This document shows positions 9,482 to 18,657 of a stretch of DNA of 64,000 bases, one piece after another. The translations under genes were made by a program, and so were the position numbers. Every line of letters begins with the position of its first letter. The first letter of the stretch is position 1. Source of the DNA: Achromobacter seleniivolatilans (GTDB lineage Bacteria; Pseudomonadota; Gammaproteobacteria; Burkholderiales; Burkholderiaceae_B); the NCBI RefSeq assembly GCF_030864005.1, contig NZ_CP132976.1, positions 5,456,001 to 5,520,000 on the forward strand, in the 5' to 3' direction. Below the pieces are notes generated by a model. That model saw nothing but the letters and a program-made list of their open reading frames with translations. It made no database searches and was not told where the DNA came from.

Positions 9482-10396
9482 ATGCAAATACTACAAGCCA
9501 TATTGAGTGGATTGGCCATGGGCAGTGTCTATGCCCTGGTCGCGTTCGGGTTCAGCATTACCTACACCACGACCAAGACGTTCAACTTCGGCCAGGGCGC
9601 GTTCCTGGCCCTGGCCAGTTTGATCGGCATCAGCGCGATCTTGCTGGTCACCCAAGGCAAGCTGATCGGTTTTCCCAGTCCGGAAGACGTGACTTGGGGA
9701 ACCTTCCTGTTCGCGCTGCTGGCCGCCATGCTGGTGCTCAGTCTGCTGGGATTCGTGCTCTACGTCACGGCCATCAAGCACTTTGTGGGCGAGGCGGGAT
9801 TGTCCTGGGTGATGAGCACGATTGGTTTTGGCATCATCATCCAGAACCTGGCGCTGCTGATCTGGGGCCCGGCGCCGATCGCGGTGGCCTCGCCGCTGGG
9901 CGAAGGCATCATCACGATCTTCGGCACGGGCGTGCGCCCGCAAGAGATCCTGGTGTTCTGCACCACGCTGGTCTTGATGATCGTGTTCGACTGGGCCTTG
10001 CACAAGACCAAGATGGGCAAGGCAGTGCGGGCGGTGGCGTTCTCCAAGTCCACGGCCAGCTTGATGGGCATCAATGCGAACGCGGTGGCCATTGCCGTGT
10101 TTGTCATCAGCTCGGCGCTGGCGGCAATTGCCGGCGTGATGATCGCGCCGATTGCGACTGCATCGGTCTTCGTGGGTACGTTGCTATCGCTCAAGGCGTT
10201 TTCCGCCGCCATTCTGGGCGGCCTGGAAAACCCTCGCGGCTGCATCTTCGGCGGTTTCCTGATCGGACTGCTGGAATCGCTGATTGGCCTTTGGTATTCG
10301 AACCTGCGTGAAATCGCCGTGTTCGGGCTGATTATCGTCGTGCTGTACTTCCGCCCGGCGGGCATTCTCGGCCGTGTGCACGCGGAGAAAGTATGA
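9482..10396 (+). CDS. Branched-chain-type ABC transporter permease, LivH family
   Basis: Inner-membrane permease of 304 aa, almost entirely hydrophobic helices (about eight). LivH hallmarks are GLAMGSVYALVAFGFSITY at the N-terminus, FNFGQGAF, and the cytoplasmic coupling segment before MGINAN. The C-terminal FRPAGILGR is typical. The stop overlaps the next gene by 4 bp (ATGA at 10393), indicating translational coupling. It forms the translocation pore with the LivM half of the next protein. Confidence 0.92.
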   Translation: MQILQAILSGLAMGSVYALVAFGFSITYTTTKTFNFGQGAFLALASLIGISAILLVTQGKLIGFPSPEDVTWGTFLFALLAAMLVLSLLGFVLYVTAIKHFVGEAGLSWVMSTIGFGIIIQNLALLIWGPAPIAVASPLGEGIITIFGTGVRPQEILVFCTTLVLMIVFDWALHKTKMGKAVRAVAFSKSTASLMGINANAVAIAVFVISSALAAIAGVMIAPIATASVFVGTLLSLKAFSAAILGGLENPRGCIFGGFLIGLLESLIGLWYSNLREIAVFGLIIVVLYFRPAGILGRVHAEKV

Positions 10397-12165
10397 ACCT
10401 GTCCAAACTCCTCATTCCGGTTGTCATCGCCGTCCTGGCCGTGGGTTTTGCCTATTCAGGATTGAACGATTTCTACCTGTTGATCCTGTTCAACATCGGG
10501 GTCTATTACATTGCTGCCACCGGCTTCAATATCCTGGTCGGCCAGACCGGGCAGAAGTCGCTGGGCCACGCCGGCCTGTTTGGCGTGGGCGCCTACACCG
10601 TGGCGCTGCTGACGGTGAACTATCAGGTCAACCCGTGGTTGGCGCTGTTATGCGCGGCGGGCGTGTCTGCCGTCTTCGGTGTGGCAATCGCGATTCCTGC
10701 CTTGAAGGTGAAGGGTCCGAGTCTGGCCATGGTGACTATCGCCTTCGGCCTGCTGATCGAAAAAATCGTGTCCGAATGGACCGATGTGTTCAAGGGCCAA
10801 GAGGGCTTCTACGGCATTACTGGCCTGACATTCAACGGCGCCACGCTGGACAGCCGTCAGTGGGTGGTCGTGGTGGTGCTGTTGGGTCTTGCGCTGCATG
10901 CCATGACATCCTTGTTGCTGAATGGCCGCTTTGGCCGCGGTTTTGCGGCGGTTCGCACGTCCGAGATCGCCGCCGAAAGCGTGGGCATCAGCGTCTACCG
11001 CTTCAAGATTCTGGCGTTTGCCATCAGCGCCATTACCTGCGGCATTGCAGGCGGTCTGGTGGCGCAGCAGAACCAGTACATCAACTCCGACTTCGTCAAC
11101 TTCAACCTGTCGGTGTTCTTCCTGGTGCTGGTGCTGTTTGGCGGACGCACGCCGGTGGGCTCGTTCCTGGGCGCAGTAGTGCTGACGGTGCTGGACGCGA
11201 TGTTGGCGCGCTGGCCGGAAGTGCAGCATTTCGCTTATGGCCTGATCCTGTTGTTCGCGCTGTACGCCATGCCGGAAGGCTTGGCAGGTTTGTTGCGCAA
11301 AGTGCTGCCCAAGCGCGGCAAGCGTGACGCGCTGGCTCGCAGCGCAGGCGCTGCCGTCTGGACGCCAGAGCGCGCGCCAGCAGCTGCTGCGGGCCGCGCG
11401 GCGCCGGAGTTCCTGGAAGTCAAAGATCTGTACAAGGCTTTCGGTGGTGTGATTCCGACCAACAAAGTGTCGTTTTCACTGGCGCAGGGTTCGATTGTGT
11501 CGCTGATCGGCCCGAATGGCGCGGGCAAGACCACGACATTGAATCTGCTGTCTGGGCTGGTCATTCCGGACGCGGGCAGTATCCGCTTCAAGAACAAGCA
11601 GATGGTCGGGTTGTCAGCCAACGAGATCGCCGCATCCGGCATTGGCCGCACCTTCCAGAACCTGAAGCTGTTTGACGGCTTGTCCGCGCTTGAAAACGTG
11701 ATGGTTGGTTTTTACCGCGTGCAGAAGTCGGGGTTTTTCGCGAACTTGCTGGGTCTGCCAAGCAGCCTGGCTGAAGAGCGGCGCATGCGCGAGCAGGCCT
11801 TTGCCATTCTGAAATTCTTTGAACTGGATCGCTACGCGGACGACGCCGCCAACAGCCTGCCCTATGGTTTGCAGCGCCGCCTGGAAATTGCCCGCGCGGT
11901 GGCCGCCATGCCTGATCTGCTGCTGCTGGATGAGCCGGCGGCCGGCTTGAACCCGGCCGAGACCGATCAGTTGACTGACTTGATCGTGAAGTTAAAGGGC
12001 ATGGGCCTGACGATTCTGCTGATCGAGCATCACATGGATCTGGTCATGGCGATTTCGGACCACATTGTTGTGCTGGACTATGGCGTGAAGATTGCGTCTG
12101 GCCTGCCCAACCACATCCAGGAGAATCCGAAAGTGATCGAAGCCTACCTGGGCGCGCCCGCATAG
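10393..12165 (+). CDS. Fused ABC permease (LivM) and ATP-binding protein (LivG)
   Basis: A 590-aa fusion. Residues about 1-310 are a LivM-type permease (FNILVGQTGQKSLGHAGLFGVGAY; PVGSFLGAVVLTVLD). After an Ala/Arg linker, about 337-590 is a complete LivG-type ATPase with Walker A GPNGAGKTT, signature LPYGLQRRLEIARA, Walker B LLLLDEPAAGLNP and switch His in LLIEHHMD. The frame is unbroken, so this is one polypeptide. The gene overlaps livH by 4 bp and is followed 9 bp later by livF, so pairing with LivH and LivF is clear. LivM-LivG fusions occur in Burkholderiales but separate genes are the norm. Confidence 0.92.
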   Translation: MNLSKLLIPVVIAVLAVGFAYSGLNDFYLLILFNIGVYYIAATGFNILVGQTGQKSLGHAGLFGVGAYTVALLTVNYQVNPWLALLCAAGVSAVFGVAIAIPALKVKGPSLAMVTIAFGLLIEKIVSEWTDVFKGQEGFYGITGLTFNGATLDSRQWVVVVVLLGLALHAMTSLLLNGRFGRGFAAVRTSEIAAESVGISVYRFKILAFAISAITCGIAGGLVAQQNQYINSDFVNFNLSVFFLVLVLFGGRTPVGSFLGAVVLTVLDAMLARWPEVQHFAYGLILLFALYAMPEGLAGLLRKVLPKRGKRDALARSAGAAVWTPERAPAAAAGRAAPEFLEVKDLYKAFGGVIPTNKVSFSLAQGSIVSLIGPNGAGKTTTLNLLSGLVIPDAGSIRFKNKQMVGLSANEIAASGIGRTFQNLKLFDGLSALENVMVGFYRVQKSGFFANLLGLPSSLAEERRMREQAFAILKFFELDRYADDAANSLPYGLQRRLEIARAVAAMPDLLLLDEPAAGLNPAETDQLTDLIVKLKGMGLTILLIEHHMDLVMAISDHIVVLDYGVKIASGLPNHIQENPKVIEAYLGAPA

Positions 12166-12174
12166 GAGACCACA

Positions 12175-12897
12175 ATGAGCCGATTACTGGATATCAAGAA
12201 CCTGGCGGTGAACTATGGCGCCGTCAATGCGTTAAAGCAGGTGTCGCTGCACGTGGATACCAACGAGATCGTGACGATTATCGGGGGCAATGGCGCGGGC
12301 AAGAGCACGATGATGCGCGCGCTGTCGGGCATCGAGAAGTCAACGGGTTCCATTGCTTTTGGCGGGCAGGATTTAACTGCCGTCAGCGCCCATAAACGCG
12401 TCGGGCTGGGCATTGCGCATGTGCCCGAAGGGCGTCAGGTGTTTCCGGACCAGACGGTGTTCGACAACCTGATGCTGGGCGCTTTTCTGCGCAAGGAATC
12501 GCCGGCTGAACTCGCGCCAGAGATTGACAGCTGCTTTGCGATGTTCCCGCGCTTGAAAGAGCGCCGTGACCAATATGCAGGCACCTTGTCTGGCGGCGAA
12601 CAGCAGATGCTGGCGATCTGCCGCGCGCTGATGAGCAAGCCGCGCATTCTGATGCTGGACGAACCGTCGTTGGGCCTGGCGCCGCTGATCGTGGCCGAGA
12701 TCTTCAAAATCATCAAGTCGCTGAAAGAACGCGGCATGACGATTTTGCTGGTTGAACAAATGGCGAATCAGGCGCTGGCGATTTCAGACCGCGCGTACGT
12801 CCTGGAAGTGGGCTCCATCGTGATGGAGGGCACCGGCCAGGAGTTGTTGGCCAGCGAGCGCGTGCGCGAGGCCTATCTGGGCAAACACAAGAGCTGA
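12175..12897 (+). CDS. Branched-chain-type ABC transporter ATP-binding protein, LivF family
   Basis: Second ATPase of the importer, 240 aa. Walker A GGNGAGKST, signature LSGGEQQMLAICRAL, Walker B LMLDEPSLGLAP, switch His position replaced by Gln in LLVEQMANQAL, which is the usual LivF form. It pairs with the LivG half of the preceding fusion. Ten bp before the CoA-transferase gene, which continues the operon into catabolic enzymes. Confidence 0.92.
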   Translation: MSRLLDIKNLAVNYGAVNALKQVSLHVDTNEIVTIIGGNGAGKSTMMRALSGIEKSTGSIAFGGQDLTAVSAHKRVGLGIAHVPEGRQVFPDQTVFDNLMLGAFLRKESPAELAPEIDSCFAMFPRLKERRDQYAGTLSGGEQQMLAICRALMSKPRILMLDEPSLGLAPLIVAEIFKIIKSLKERGMTILLVEQMANQALAISDRAYVLEVGSIVMEGTGQELLASERVREAYLGKHKS

Positions 12898-12907
12898 CGA
12901 GGCAACC

Positions 12908-14098
12908 ATGTCATCCAAACCATTGAGCGGAATCCGTGTGCTGGAGTTGGGCCAGCTGATCGCCGGGCCGTTCGCCGCCAAGATGCTGGGCGAATTCGGC
13001 GCCGAGGTCATCAAGATTGAACCGCCCGGAAAGGGCGATCCCTTGCGCAACTGGCGCCTGATCCATGACGGTACGTCCGTGTGGTGGCAGGTGCAGTCGC
13101 GCAACAAGAAGTCGGTCAGCCTCGACTTGCGCCAGCCGGAAGCGCAAGAGCTGATCCGCGCGCTGGTCAAAGATATCGACGTAGTCGTTGAGAATTTCAA
13201 GCCGGGCACGATGGAAGGCTGGGGGCTGGGCTGGGACGAGCTGCGGGCCATCAACCCGCGGCTGGTGATGCTGCGGGTGTCGGGTTATGGCCAGACGGGA
13301 CCGTATCGGGACTTGCCGGGTTTTGGCGCGATCGGCGAGGCCATGGGCGGCTTGCGCCATTTGAGCGGCGAGCCGGACCGCACGCCTGTACGCGTGGGTA
13401 TTTCCATCGGGGATTCCCTGTCGGCCCTGCATGGGGTGATCGGCATCCTGCTGGCGCTGCGCGCGCGTGATCAGAACGGCCAGGGCCAGATGATCGACGT
13501 GGCGCTGTATGAGTCGGTATTCAACATGATGGAAAGCCTGCTGCCGGAATACGCCGTGTTCGGCGAAGTGCGCCAGCCGGCCGGCAGCAGTCTGCCTGGT
13601 ATTGCGCCCAGCAACGCCTACCGCTGCCAGGACAACAAATACGTGCTGATCGCCGGCAACGGCGACAGCATCTTCAAGCGCCTGATGGGGGTGATAGGCC
13701 GCCCGGATCTGGCGGCATCCCCTGATCTGGCGAACAACGCCGGCCGCGTAAAGCATGTAGTCATGCTGGACGATGCGATTTCGCAATGGACCGGCCAGCA
13801 TCCGCTGGATGTGGTGTTGAGCCGTCTGAATGACGGCCAGATTCCCGCCGGAAAAATATACGACGTTGCGGATATTGCCTCCGATCCGCATTACCAGGCG
13901 CGCGGCATGATTCTGGACGGCGCCTTGCCGGACGGCACGCCGATCAAATTGCCGGGCATTGTGCCCAAGCTGTCCGAAACGCCGGGAGAAGTCCGCAGCG
14001 CGGCGCCTGCCTTGGGGCAGGACACCGATGAGGTGCTGGGCGGCCTGGGTATCGGCGATGCGCAACGCGCCGACTGGCGTGCGCGCGGCATTATCTGA
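12908..14098 (+). CDS. CaiB/BaiF family (class III) CoA-transferase
   Basis: Cytoplasmic enzyme of 396 aa that moves CoA from a donor such as succinyl-CoA to a carboxylate. N-terminal LSGIRVLELGQLIAGPFAAKMLGEFGAEVIK region is typical; the catalytic aspartate is probably the one in QGQMIDVALYESV (about residue 197). Followed 11 bp later by an HMG-CoA lyase gene, so the activated acid may be the lyase substrate. Human SUGCT of this family uses glutarate and 3-hydroxy-3-methylglutarate, a useful but unproved parallel. Confidence 0.9.
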   Translation: MSSKPLSGIRVLELGQLIAGPFAAKMLGEFGAEVIKIEPPGKGDPLRNWRLIHDGTSVWWQVQSRNKKSVSLDLRQPEAQELIRALVKDIDVVVENFKPGTMEGWGLGWDELRAINPRLVMLRVSGYGQTGPYRDLPGFGAIGEAMGGLRHLSGEPDRTPVRVGISIGDSLSALHGVIGILLALRARDQNGQGQMIDVALYESVFNMMESLLPEYAVFGEVRQPAGSSLPGIAPSNAYRCQDNKYVLIAGNGDSIFKRLMGVIGRPDLAASPDLANNAGRVKHVVMLDDAISQWTGQHPLDVVLSRLNDGQIPAGKIYDVADIASDPHYQARGMILDGALPDGTPIKLPGIVPKLSETPGEVRSAAPALGQDTDEVLGGLGIGDAQRADWRARGII

Positions 14099-14109
14099 AG
14101 GACCAGACC

Positions 14110-15051
14110 ATGAGCGAATCGACCCCAAGCCGAAAGAAGCTGTACATCCAGGACGTCTCGCCCCGCGACGGCTTTCAGAACGAAAAGCAGTTCATCGAGA
14201 CCCAGGACAAGATCAACTTCATCAACCAGCTGTCGCAAAGCGGGTTTGCCAAGATCGAGGCCACGTCTTTTACCTCGCCCAAGGCCATTCCCGCTTTGCG
14301 TGACGCCGAGATCGTCATGCACGAGATCGAGCGCAATCCTGACGTGATCTACACGGCGCTGGTGCCCAACGTGCGCGGTGCGCAGCGGGCGCTGGAGTGC
14401 AAGGTAGACGAGGTCAACCTGGTGATGTCGGTCAGCGAGACCCACAACCGGGCCAATCTGCGCATGACGCGCGAACAGTCGTTCGAGCAACTGAGCGACG
14501 TGATCAGCGCGGTGCGCGGCAGCCGGGTGGCGATCAACGTGTCCCTGTCCACCGTATTTGGCTGCCCGATGGAAGGCGACATCAACGCTTTCGAAGTGCT
14601 GGAACTGGTGGGCCGTTTTGCGGCGCTGGGTGTGGACGGCGTGACGCTGTGCGACACCACAGGGATGGCCTATCCCACTCAGGTGGAGAAGATCGGCCGC
14701 GACGTCCGCAAATTGTTTCCCGCGCTGACGGCGACCATGCACTTTCACAACACGCGCGGCATGGCGCTGGCCAATACGCTGACGGCTATCGCGGCCGGCA
14801 TCGACCGCTTTGATGCGTCGCTGGGCGGACTGGGCGGTTGCCCCTACGCACCGGGCGCCAGCGGCAATGTCTGCACGGAAGATCTGGTGCACATGCTGGA
14901 GCTGATGGGCTACGACACCGGCGTGGACCTGACGCGTATTCTGGGCATTGCCGCGACGCTGCCCGCGCTGGTGGGTCACGACATTCCCAGTCAGATCCTG
15001 AAAGCAGGCCCGCGTCTGACCTTGCATCCGGCACCTGATTTCAACGGCTGA
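14110..15051 (+). CDS. mvaB: Hydroxymethylglutaryl-CoA lyase
   Basis: TIM-barrel metal-dependent lyase of 313 aa that splits HMG-CoA to acetyl-CoA and acetoacetate. Catalytic Arg-Asp in SPRDGFQNE, metal-binding histidines in HFHNTRG, and the C-terminal signature GGLGGCPYAPGASGN with the active-site loop cysteine are all present. A related function on a similar 3-hydroxy-3-methyl acyl-CoA is possible. Last gene of the run that includes the CoA-transferase and importer. Confidence 0.88.
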   Translation: MSESTPSRKKLYIQDVSPRDGFQNEKQFIETQDKINFINQLSQSGFAKIEATSFTSPKAIPALRDAEIVMHEIERNPDVIYTALVPNVRGAQRALECKVDEVNLVMSVSETHNRANLRMTREQSFEQLSDVISAVRGSRVAINVSLSTVFGCPMEGDINAFEVLELVGRFAALGVDGVTLCDTTGMAYPTQVEKIGRDVRKLFPALTATMHFHNTRGMALANTLTAIAAGIDRFDASLGGLGGCPYAPGASGNVCTEDLVHMLELMGYDTGVDLTRILGIAATLPALVGHDIPSQILKAGPRLTLHPAPDFNG

Positions 15052-15192
15052 TGCCGGCGCTTTCAGCGGATGAGTGACGGCGGGGCATAGGCCGGACGTC
15101 TTACCGATCTGACGGACGGGGATACACGCATCGCGAGGGCCCTGGCGGGTGTGCTAAGTTTCCGGCATGCCGCCCGCTTCGGAGCCCCCGTC

Positions 15193-15978
15193 ATGCTGAA
15201 ATTCGCTGCCAACTTGTCCATGATGTATCAGGAACACAGGTTCCTGGATCGCTATGCAGCCGCGGCCGCCGACGGCTACGTTGGCGTGGAATGTATGTTC
15301 CCCTACGAAGAGCCGGCCACCTTCGTGCGCGAACGCATGGATGCCGCAGGCGTGTCGCAGGTGTTGTTCAATGCGCCGCCCGGCGTCACCAGCAAGGGGG
15401 AGCGCGGCTTGGCTGCGCTACCCGGCCGGCAGGCGGAGTTTCAGGCGGGCATCGAGCAGGCGCTGTCCTATGCGACGGCGCTGTCCTGCGCCAACGTGCA
15501 TGTCATGGCGGGTGTGACGCCTGCCGACGTGACACGCGAGTCTTTGCTGGACTGCTACTACGAGAACCTGGACTGGGCCGCGCGCCAGGCGCGCTCGGCC
15601 GGCGTCACCGTGCTGATCGAACCCATCAATACGCGAGACATCCCCGGTTATTTTCTGAACCGGCAAGACGATGCTCACGCCATCGTGCAAGCCGTCAATG
15701 CGCCGAACCTCAAGGTGCAGATGGACCTGTATCACTGCCAGATCGTCGAGGGCGATGTCTCGATGAAGTTGCGGCAATACTTGCCCACCGGCCGTGTCGG
15801 GCATTTGCAGATTGCCGGCGTGCCGCTGCGTCAGGAACCCGACCGTGGCGAACTGGATTACGGCTGGGTGTTTCGCGAACTGCGTGAACTGAACTACACC
15901 GGCTGGATCGGATGCGAATACCGGCCGGCAGGCTCGACCTCTGCCGGACTGCGGTGGTTGACCGCTGCCCGGGCATGA
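15193..15978 (+). CDS. Hydroxypyruvate isomerase-family TIM-barrel protein
   Basis: Sugar-phosphate isomerase/epimerase-like (AP endonuclease 2 fold) protein of 261 aa. Features include [48 protein letters not shown] and [10 protein letters not shown] with the metal-binding Glu/Asp/His/Glu set of Hyi/OtnI proteins. Known relatives interconvert hydroxypyruvate with tartronate semialdehyde or 2-oxo-tetronate epimers. The ATG at 15193 gives family length; a GTG at 15151 is in frame but adds 14 atypical residues. The following gene is a Bug binding protein. Exact substrate unknown. Confidence 0.82.
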   Translation: MLKFAANLSMMYQEHRFLDRYAAAAADGYVGVECMFPYEEPATFVRERMDAAGVSQVLFNAPPGVTSKGERGLAALPGRQAEFQAGIEQALSYATALSCANVHVMAGVTPADVTRESLLDCYYENLDWAARQARSAGVTVLIEPINTRDIPGYFLNRQDDAHAIVQAVNAPNLKVQMDLYHCQIVEGDVSMKLRQYLPTGRVGHLQIAGVPLRQEPDRGELDYGWVFRELRELNYTGWIGCEYRPAGSTSAGLRWLTAARA

Positions 15979-16008
15979 CGGGTATTTGAAATTCCGGGAG
16001 ACCAAACC

Positions 16009-16986
16009 ATGAGAAAAAGCCTGTTCCATCGCACTTGGGCGGCGATGGTGCTGATAGGTGTTACTGCGTTTTCGGCCACTGCGTCGGCGGAGTATCCCGA
16101 TCATCCGATACGCTGGCTGGTGCCTTTCAGCGCGGGCGGCGGCAGCGACATTGCGACCCGCATCGTCGCCAAGCATGTGGGCAACACGTTGGGTCAGACC
16201 GTGGTGGTGGAGAACCGCCCGGGCGCCGCCACGATTGTTGCGGCGCAAGAAACGGCCAGAGCGGCGCCGGACGGCTACACCTTATTGACGGCGGGCATGA
16301 GCACGCTGGCGTTGAATCCCTGGCTGTACAAAGATTTGCCCTATGATCCGGGCCGCAACTTCATGCCGGTTTCATCGCTGGTGTCATTGCCTATCGTGCT
16401 GGTGGTGGCATCGGAATCCGATATGCGCAACCTGGCCGATGTCATGGCGTATTTGCGTAGCGGTAAACAGAGCAGTTATGCGTCCTTGGGCGTAGGCAGC
16501 CCGCATCACCTGGCGATGGAACTGTTCCTGGAAACGATCCAGGGCAAGGCCACCGCCATTCCCTACAAAGGCACGCCACCTGCCTTGCAGGACGTTGCGT
16601 CGGGTGTGGTGCCCATGATGATGGCGGACCTGGCCGCCGCCCGTCCCTTGATTCAAGCGGGCAAGCTTCGCGCCATTGCCGTGCCTGCGGCGGCGCGGTC
16701 AGCGCAACTGCCAGATGTGCCGACGTTTGCCGAAGCGGGCGGTCATACGTTTGAGGCCGCGGCATGGCAGGGCGTCGTGGCGCCGGCTGGCACACCCGCG
16801 CCTATCGTCGCCAAACTCAGCCAGGCCATTGCTGATGCGCTGCGTTCGCCGGATGTCGTCCGGCAGTTGACGCTGCAAGGGATGGAACCCATGGGGGGTA
16901 CGCCAAAGGAGTTTGCGGTATATGTGCGCGAGGAGTACACCCGCTGGGGTGCAGTGATACGTCACAAGGGCATCCTGGCGGATTGA
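16009..16986 (+). CDS. Bug-family (tripartite tricarboxylate transporter) substrate-binding protein
   Basis: Periplasmic TctC-like protein of 325 aa. Sec signal ends near SASA-EY; the mature protein begins YPDHPIRWLVPFSAGGGSDI, the family's ligand-loop signature. GGGAGA sits upstream of the ATG. No TctA/TctB membrane genes are present, as is usual for the many orphan Bug genes in Bordetella and Achromobacter. Thirty bp after the Hyi-like gene, so probably cotranscribed. Ligand unknown, probably a carboxylate. Confidence 0.9.
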   Translation: MRKSLFHRTWAAMVLIGVTAFSATASAEYPDHPIRWLVPFSAGGGSDIATRIVAKHVGNTLGQTVVVENRPGAATIVAAQETARAAPDGYTLLTAGMSTLALNPWLYKDLPYDPGRNFMPVSSLVSLPIVLVVASESDMRNLADVMAYLRSGKQSSYASLGVGSPHHLAMELFLETIQGKATAIPYKGTPPALQDVASGVVPMMMADLAAARPLIQAGKLRAIAVPAAARSAQLPDVPTFAEAGGHTFEAAAWQGVVAPAGTPAPIVAKLSQAIADALRSPDVVRQLTLQGMEPMGGTPKEFAVYVREEYTRWGAVIRHKGILAD

Positions 16987-16991
16987 TGGCG

Positions 16992-17016
16992 GCGGGGCGC
17001 TGTGTAACCGCCCCGC
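16992..17016 (+). terminator. GC hairpin after the Bug gene
   Basis: GCGGGGCG (16992-16999) pairs with CGCCCCGC (17009-17016), an 8-bp perfect stem immediately after the stop. The following TGTT is only a weak T-tract, so termination strength is uncertain. Confidence 0.5.
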
Positions 17017-17087
17017 TGTTCGCGTGGCGCGGGCGTAATATGGAGTGATGTCAATCCTGCCTGGATCTCCGGGCGCAGGAGATTGTC

Positions 17088-17663
17088 ATGTCTCTGATCA
17101 TCGCTGCCCGATTCGAGGGCTTTGACGCCGCAAAAGAAGCCGCCCAGCGCTTGGCCGTCAGCGGTTTTCCCGAATGGGATATCAACACCTTTTATGTCAA
17201 TCCGCCTGGCGTGCATGGCCGTTACGCCTGGGGCGGAGATCGCCGGTCGGACGCAGACGCGGGACCGGCTGAACGGGGCGCCTATTTGGGCGCAGGCGCA
17301 GTGGGCGCCGTGTTCGCGGTGCTGGCCGGGTTTGTGATGTCTGAAATCAGTGAGTCCACAGCGCTGATGCTGGCCGCGGCCGGCGTGGGCGCGTACCTGG
17401 GTTCGCTATTCGGCGCGTTGTGGGTGACGGGCCATGGCAGCAAGCAGCACGGCCACTTCAATCCCGACGCCCATGCCGAGGTCAGGCAGGCGGGGGTGAT
17501 GGTGGCGGTGCGTACGCGCCCGCAGCGTGAAATGCTGGCCTGCCGCATTCTGCGGGATGCCGGCGGCGCGGATGTGGAGCACGCCAATGGCCACTGGCGC
17601 AATAACCGCTGGGAAGATTTCGATCCCTTGTCGCCGCCTCAGCGAGAGCCCGAGTTTGGCTGA
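17088..17663 (+). CDS. Hypothetical membrane protein with glycine-rich helices
   Basis: Unrecognised protein of 191 aa with an AGGAGAT ribosome site. The N-terminal about 50 residues look like a small alpha/beta domain (SLIIAARFEGFDAAKEAAQRL). Two Gly/Ala-rich helices follow, about 62-83 and 89-110 (GAYLGAGAVGAVFAVLAGFV and MLAAAGVGAYLGSLFGALW), resembling glycine-zipper helices. A second soluble part (about 125-165, VMVAVRTRPQREMLACRILRDAG) resembles the first, as if two domains flank a membrane hairpin. The C-terminal NGHWRNNRWEDFDPLSP is hydrophilic. Stress-related membrane proteins have this plan, but no function is claimed. Stands alone. Confidence 0.75.
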   Translation: MSLIIAARFEGFDAAKEAAQRLAVSGFPEWDINTFYVNPPGVHGRYAWGGDRRSDADAGPAERGAYLGAGAVGAVFAVLAGFVMSEISESTALMLAAAGVGAYLGSLFGALWVTGHGSKQHGHFNPDAHAEVRQAGVMVAVRTRPQREMLACRILRDAGGADVEHANGHWRNNRWEDFDPLSPPQREPEFG

Positions 17664-17680
17664 TCGCTGCCAGGCGCGCC

Positions 17681-17715
17681 GCCCGTGCCCGCGTCAGTCT
17701 GGCGCGGGCACGGGC
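17681..17715. terminator. 13-bp perfect hairpin between convergent genes
   Basis: GCCCGTGCCCGCG (17681-17693) pairs perfectly with CGCGGGCACGGGC (17703-17715), loop of nine bases. The right arm lies inside the coding end of the exporter gene, so its stop codon is in the loop. GCTTTGTT follows on the plus strand, so it probably ends transcription of the 17088 gene. Confidence 0.65.
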
Positions 17716-18599
17716 GCTTTGTTGCGGCGCTGCGCCGTGGCCGCGCAACCTGCCGACGCGACGATGATGCCGCAGATGGCCAGCCACTGTGTTTGCGTCA
17801 AATGCTCGTTCAGCACAACCACGCCTGCCAGCGCGCCCATGGCGGGTTCCATGCTGAGCAGCACGCCGAAGGTCTTTTGCGGCAAACGGCGCAACGCCAC
17901 CATTTCCAGCGAATAGGGCAGGGCACTCGACAGAATGCCGACCGCAATGCCTGCCAGAATCAGCTTGGGGTCCAGCAAGGCCATGCCTGCGTGGGCAGCT
18001 CCCACCGGCAGGACCACCAGGGTTGCCGCCACCAGCCCCAGTGACGTTGCCTGTCCGCCATGAACGTTGCCGGCCATCTTGCCGAAAATAATGTAGAGCG
18101 CCCAGCAGACGGCGGCGGCCATGGCGTAGCCGATGCCCACCGGGTCCAGGTCATGGATGGACTGGCCCGTGGGGATCAGCAGCAGCAGCCCGGCCATTGC
18201 ACAGGCGATCCAAACAAAGTCGATAGCGCGGCGTGACAGCACTACGGCGATCGTTAACGGGCCGGTAAATTCAATGGCGATCGCGATGCCCAGGGGCAGC
18301 GTGCGCAGCGCCAAGTAGAACAGCAGGTTCATGCAGCCCAGCGTGACGCCGTACAAGGCAATCTTGGCGGCATTGCGCGCCGTCAGCGGAAAACGCCACG
18401 GACGCCAGAACGCCAGCAAAATGATGGCGCCGATGACAATGCGATAGGCGGTCGTGCCTTGCGCGCCGACTTCCGGAAACAGCGACTTGGCAAACGAGGT
18501 GCCGACACACAGCGACGCCATCGCCGCGATCAGCGACAGGATCGGTAATAGGTTGGAGGCAGAGGCATTGCGCCCGGTGTTCAGTGTTGCGGCAGTCAT
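17694..18599 (-). CDS. rhtA: EamA/DMT-family exporter, RhtA-like
   Basis: Inner-membrane protein of 301 aa with ten predicted helices in two EamA repeats (first starting LLPILSLIAAMASLCVGTSFA). It resembles the threonine/homoserine exporter RhtA, including SLCVGTSFAKSLFP near the N-terminus and LSSALPYSLEMVALRRLP in the second repeat. Expected role is efflux of homoserine/threonine or similar amino acids. Its neighbour on the same strand is a LysE-family exporter. The specific RhtA name rests on resemblance only. Confidence 0.8.
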   Translation of the reverse strand: MTAATLNTGRNASASNLLPILSLIAAMASLCVGTSFAKSLFPEVGAQGTTAYRIVIGAIILLAFWRPWRFPLTARNAAKIALYGVTLGCMNLLFYLALRTLPLGIAIAIEFTGPLTIAVVLSRRAIDFVWIACAMAGLLLLIPTGQSIHDLDPVGIGYAMAAAVCWALYIIFGKMAGNVHGGQATSLGLVAATLVVLPVGAAHAGMALLDPKLILAGIAVGILSSALPYSLEMVALRRLPQKTFGVLLSMEPAMGALAGVVVLNEHLTQTQWLAICGIIVASAGCAATAQRRNKAPVPAPD

Positions 18600-18657
18600 A
18601 AGGCAGGGTGAAGCTCAATGCGGTGAAGTCGGAGGGTTCAAGCAAGCGGCCGGGCGA

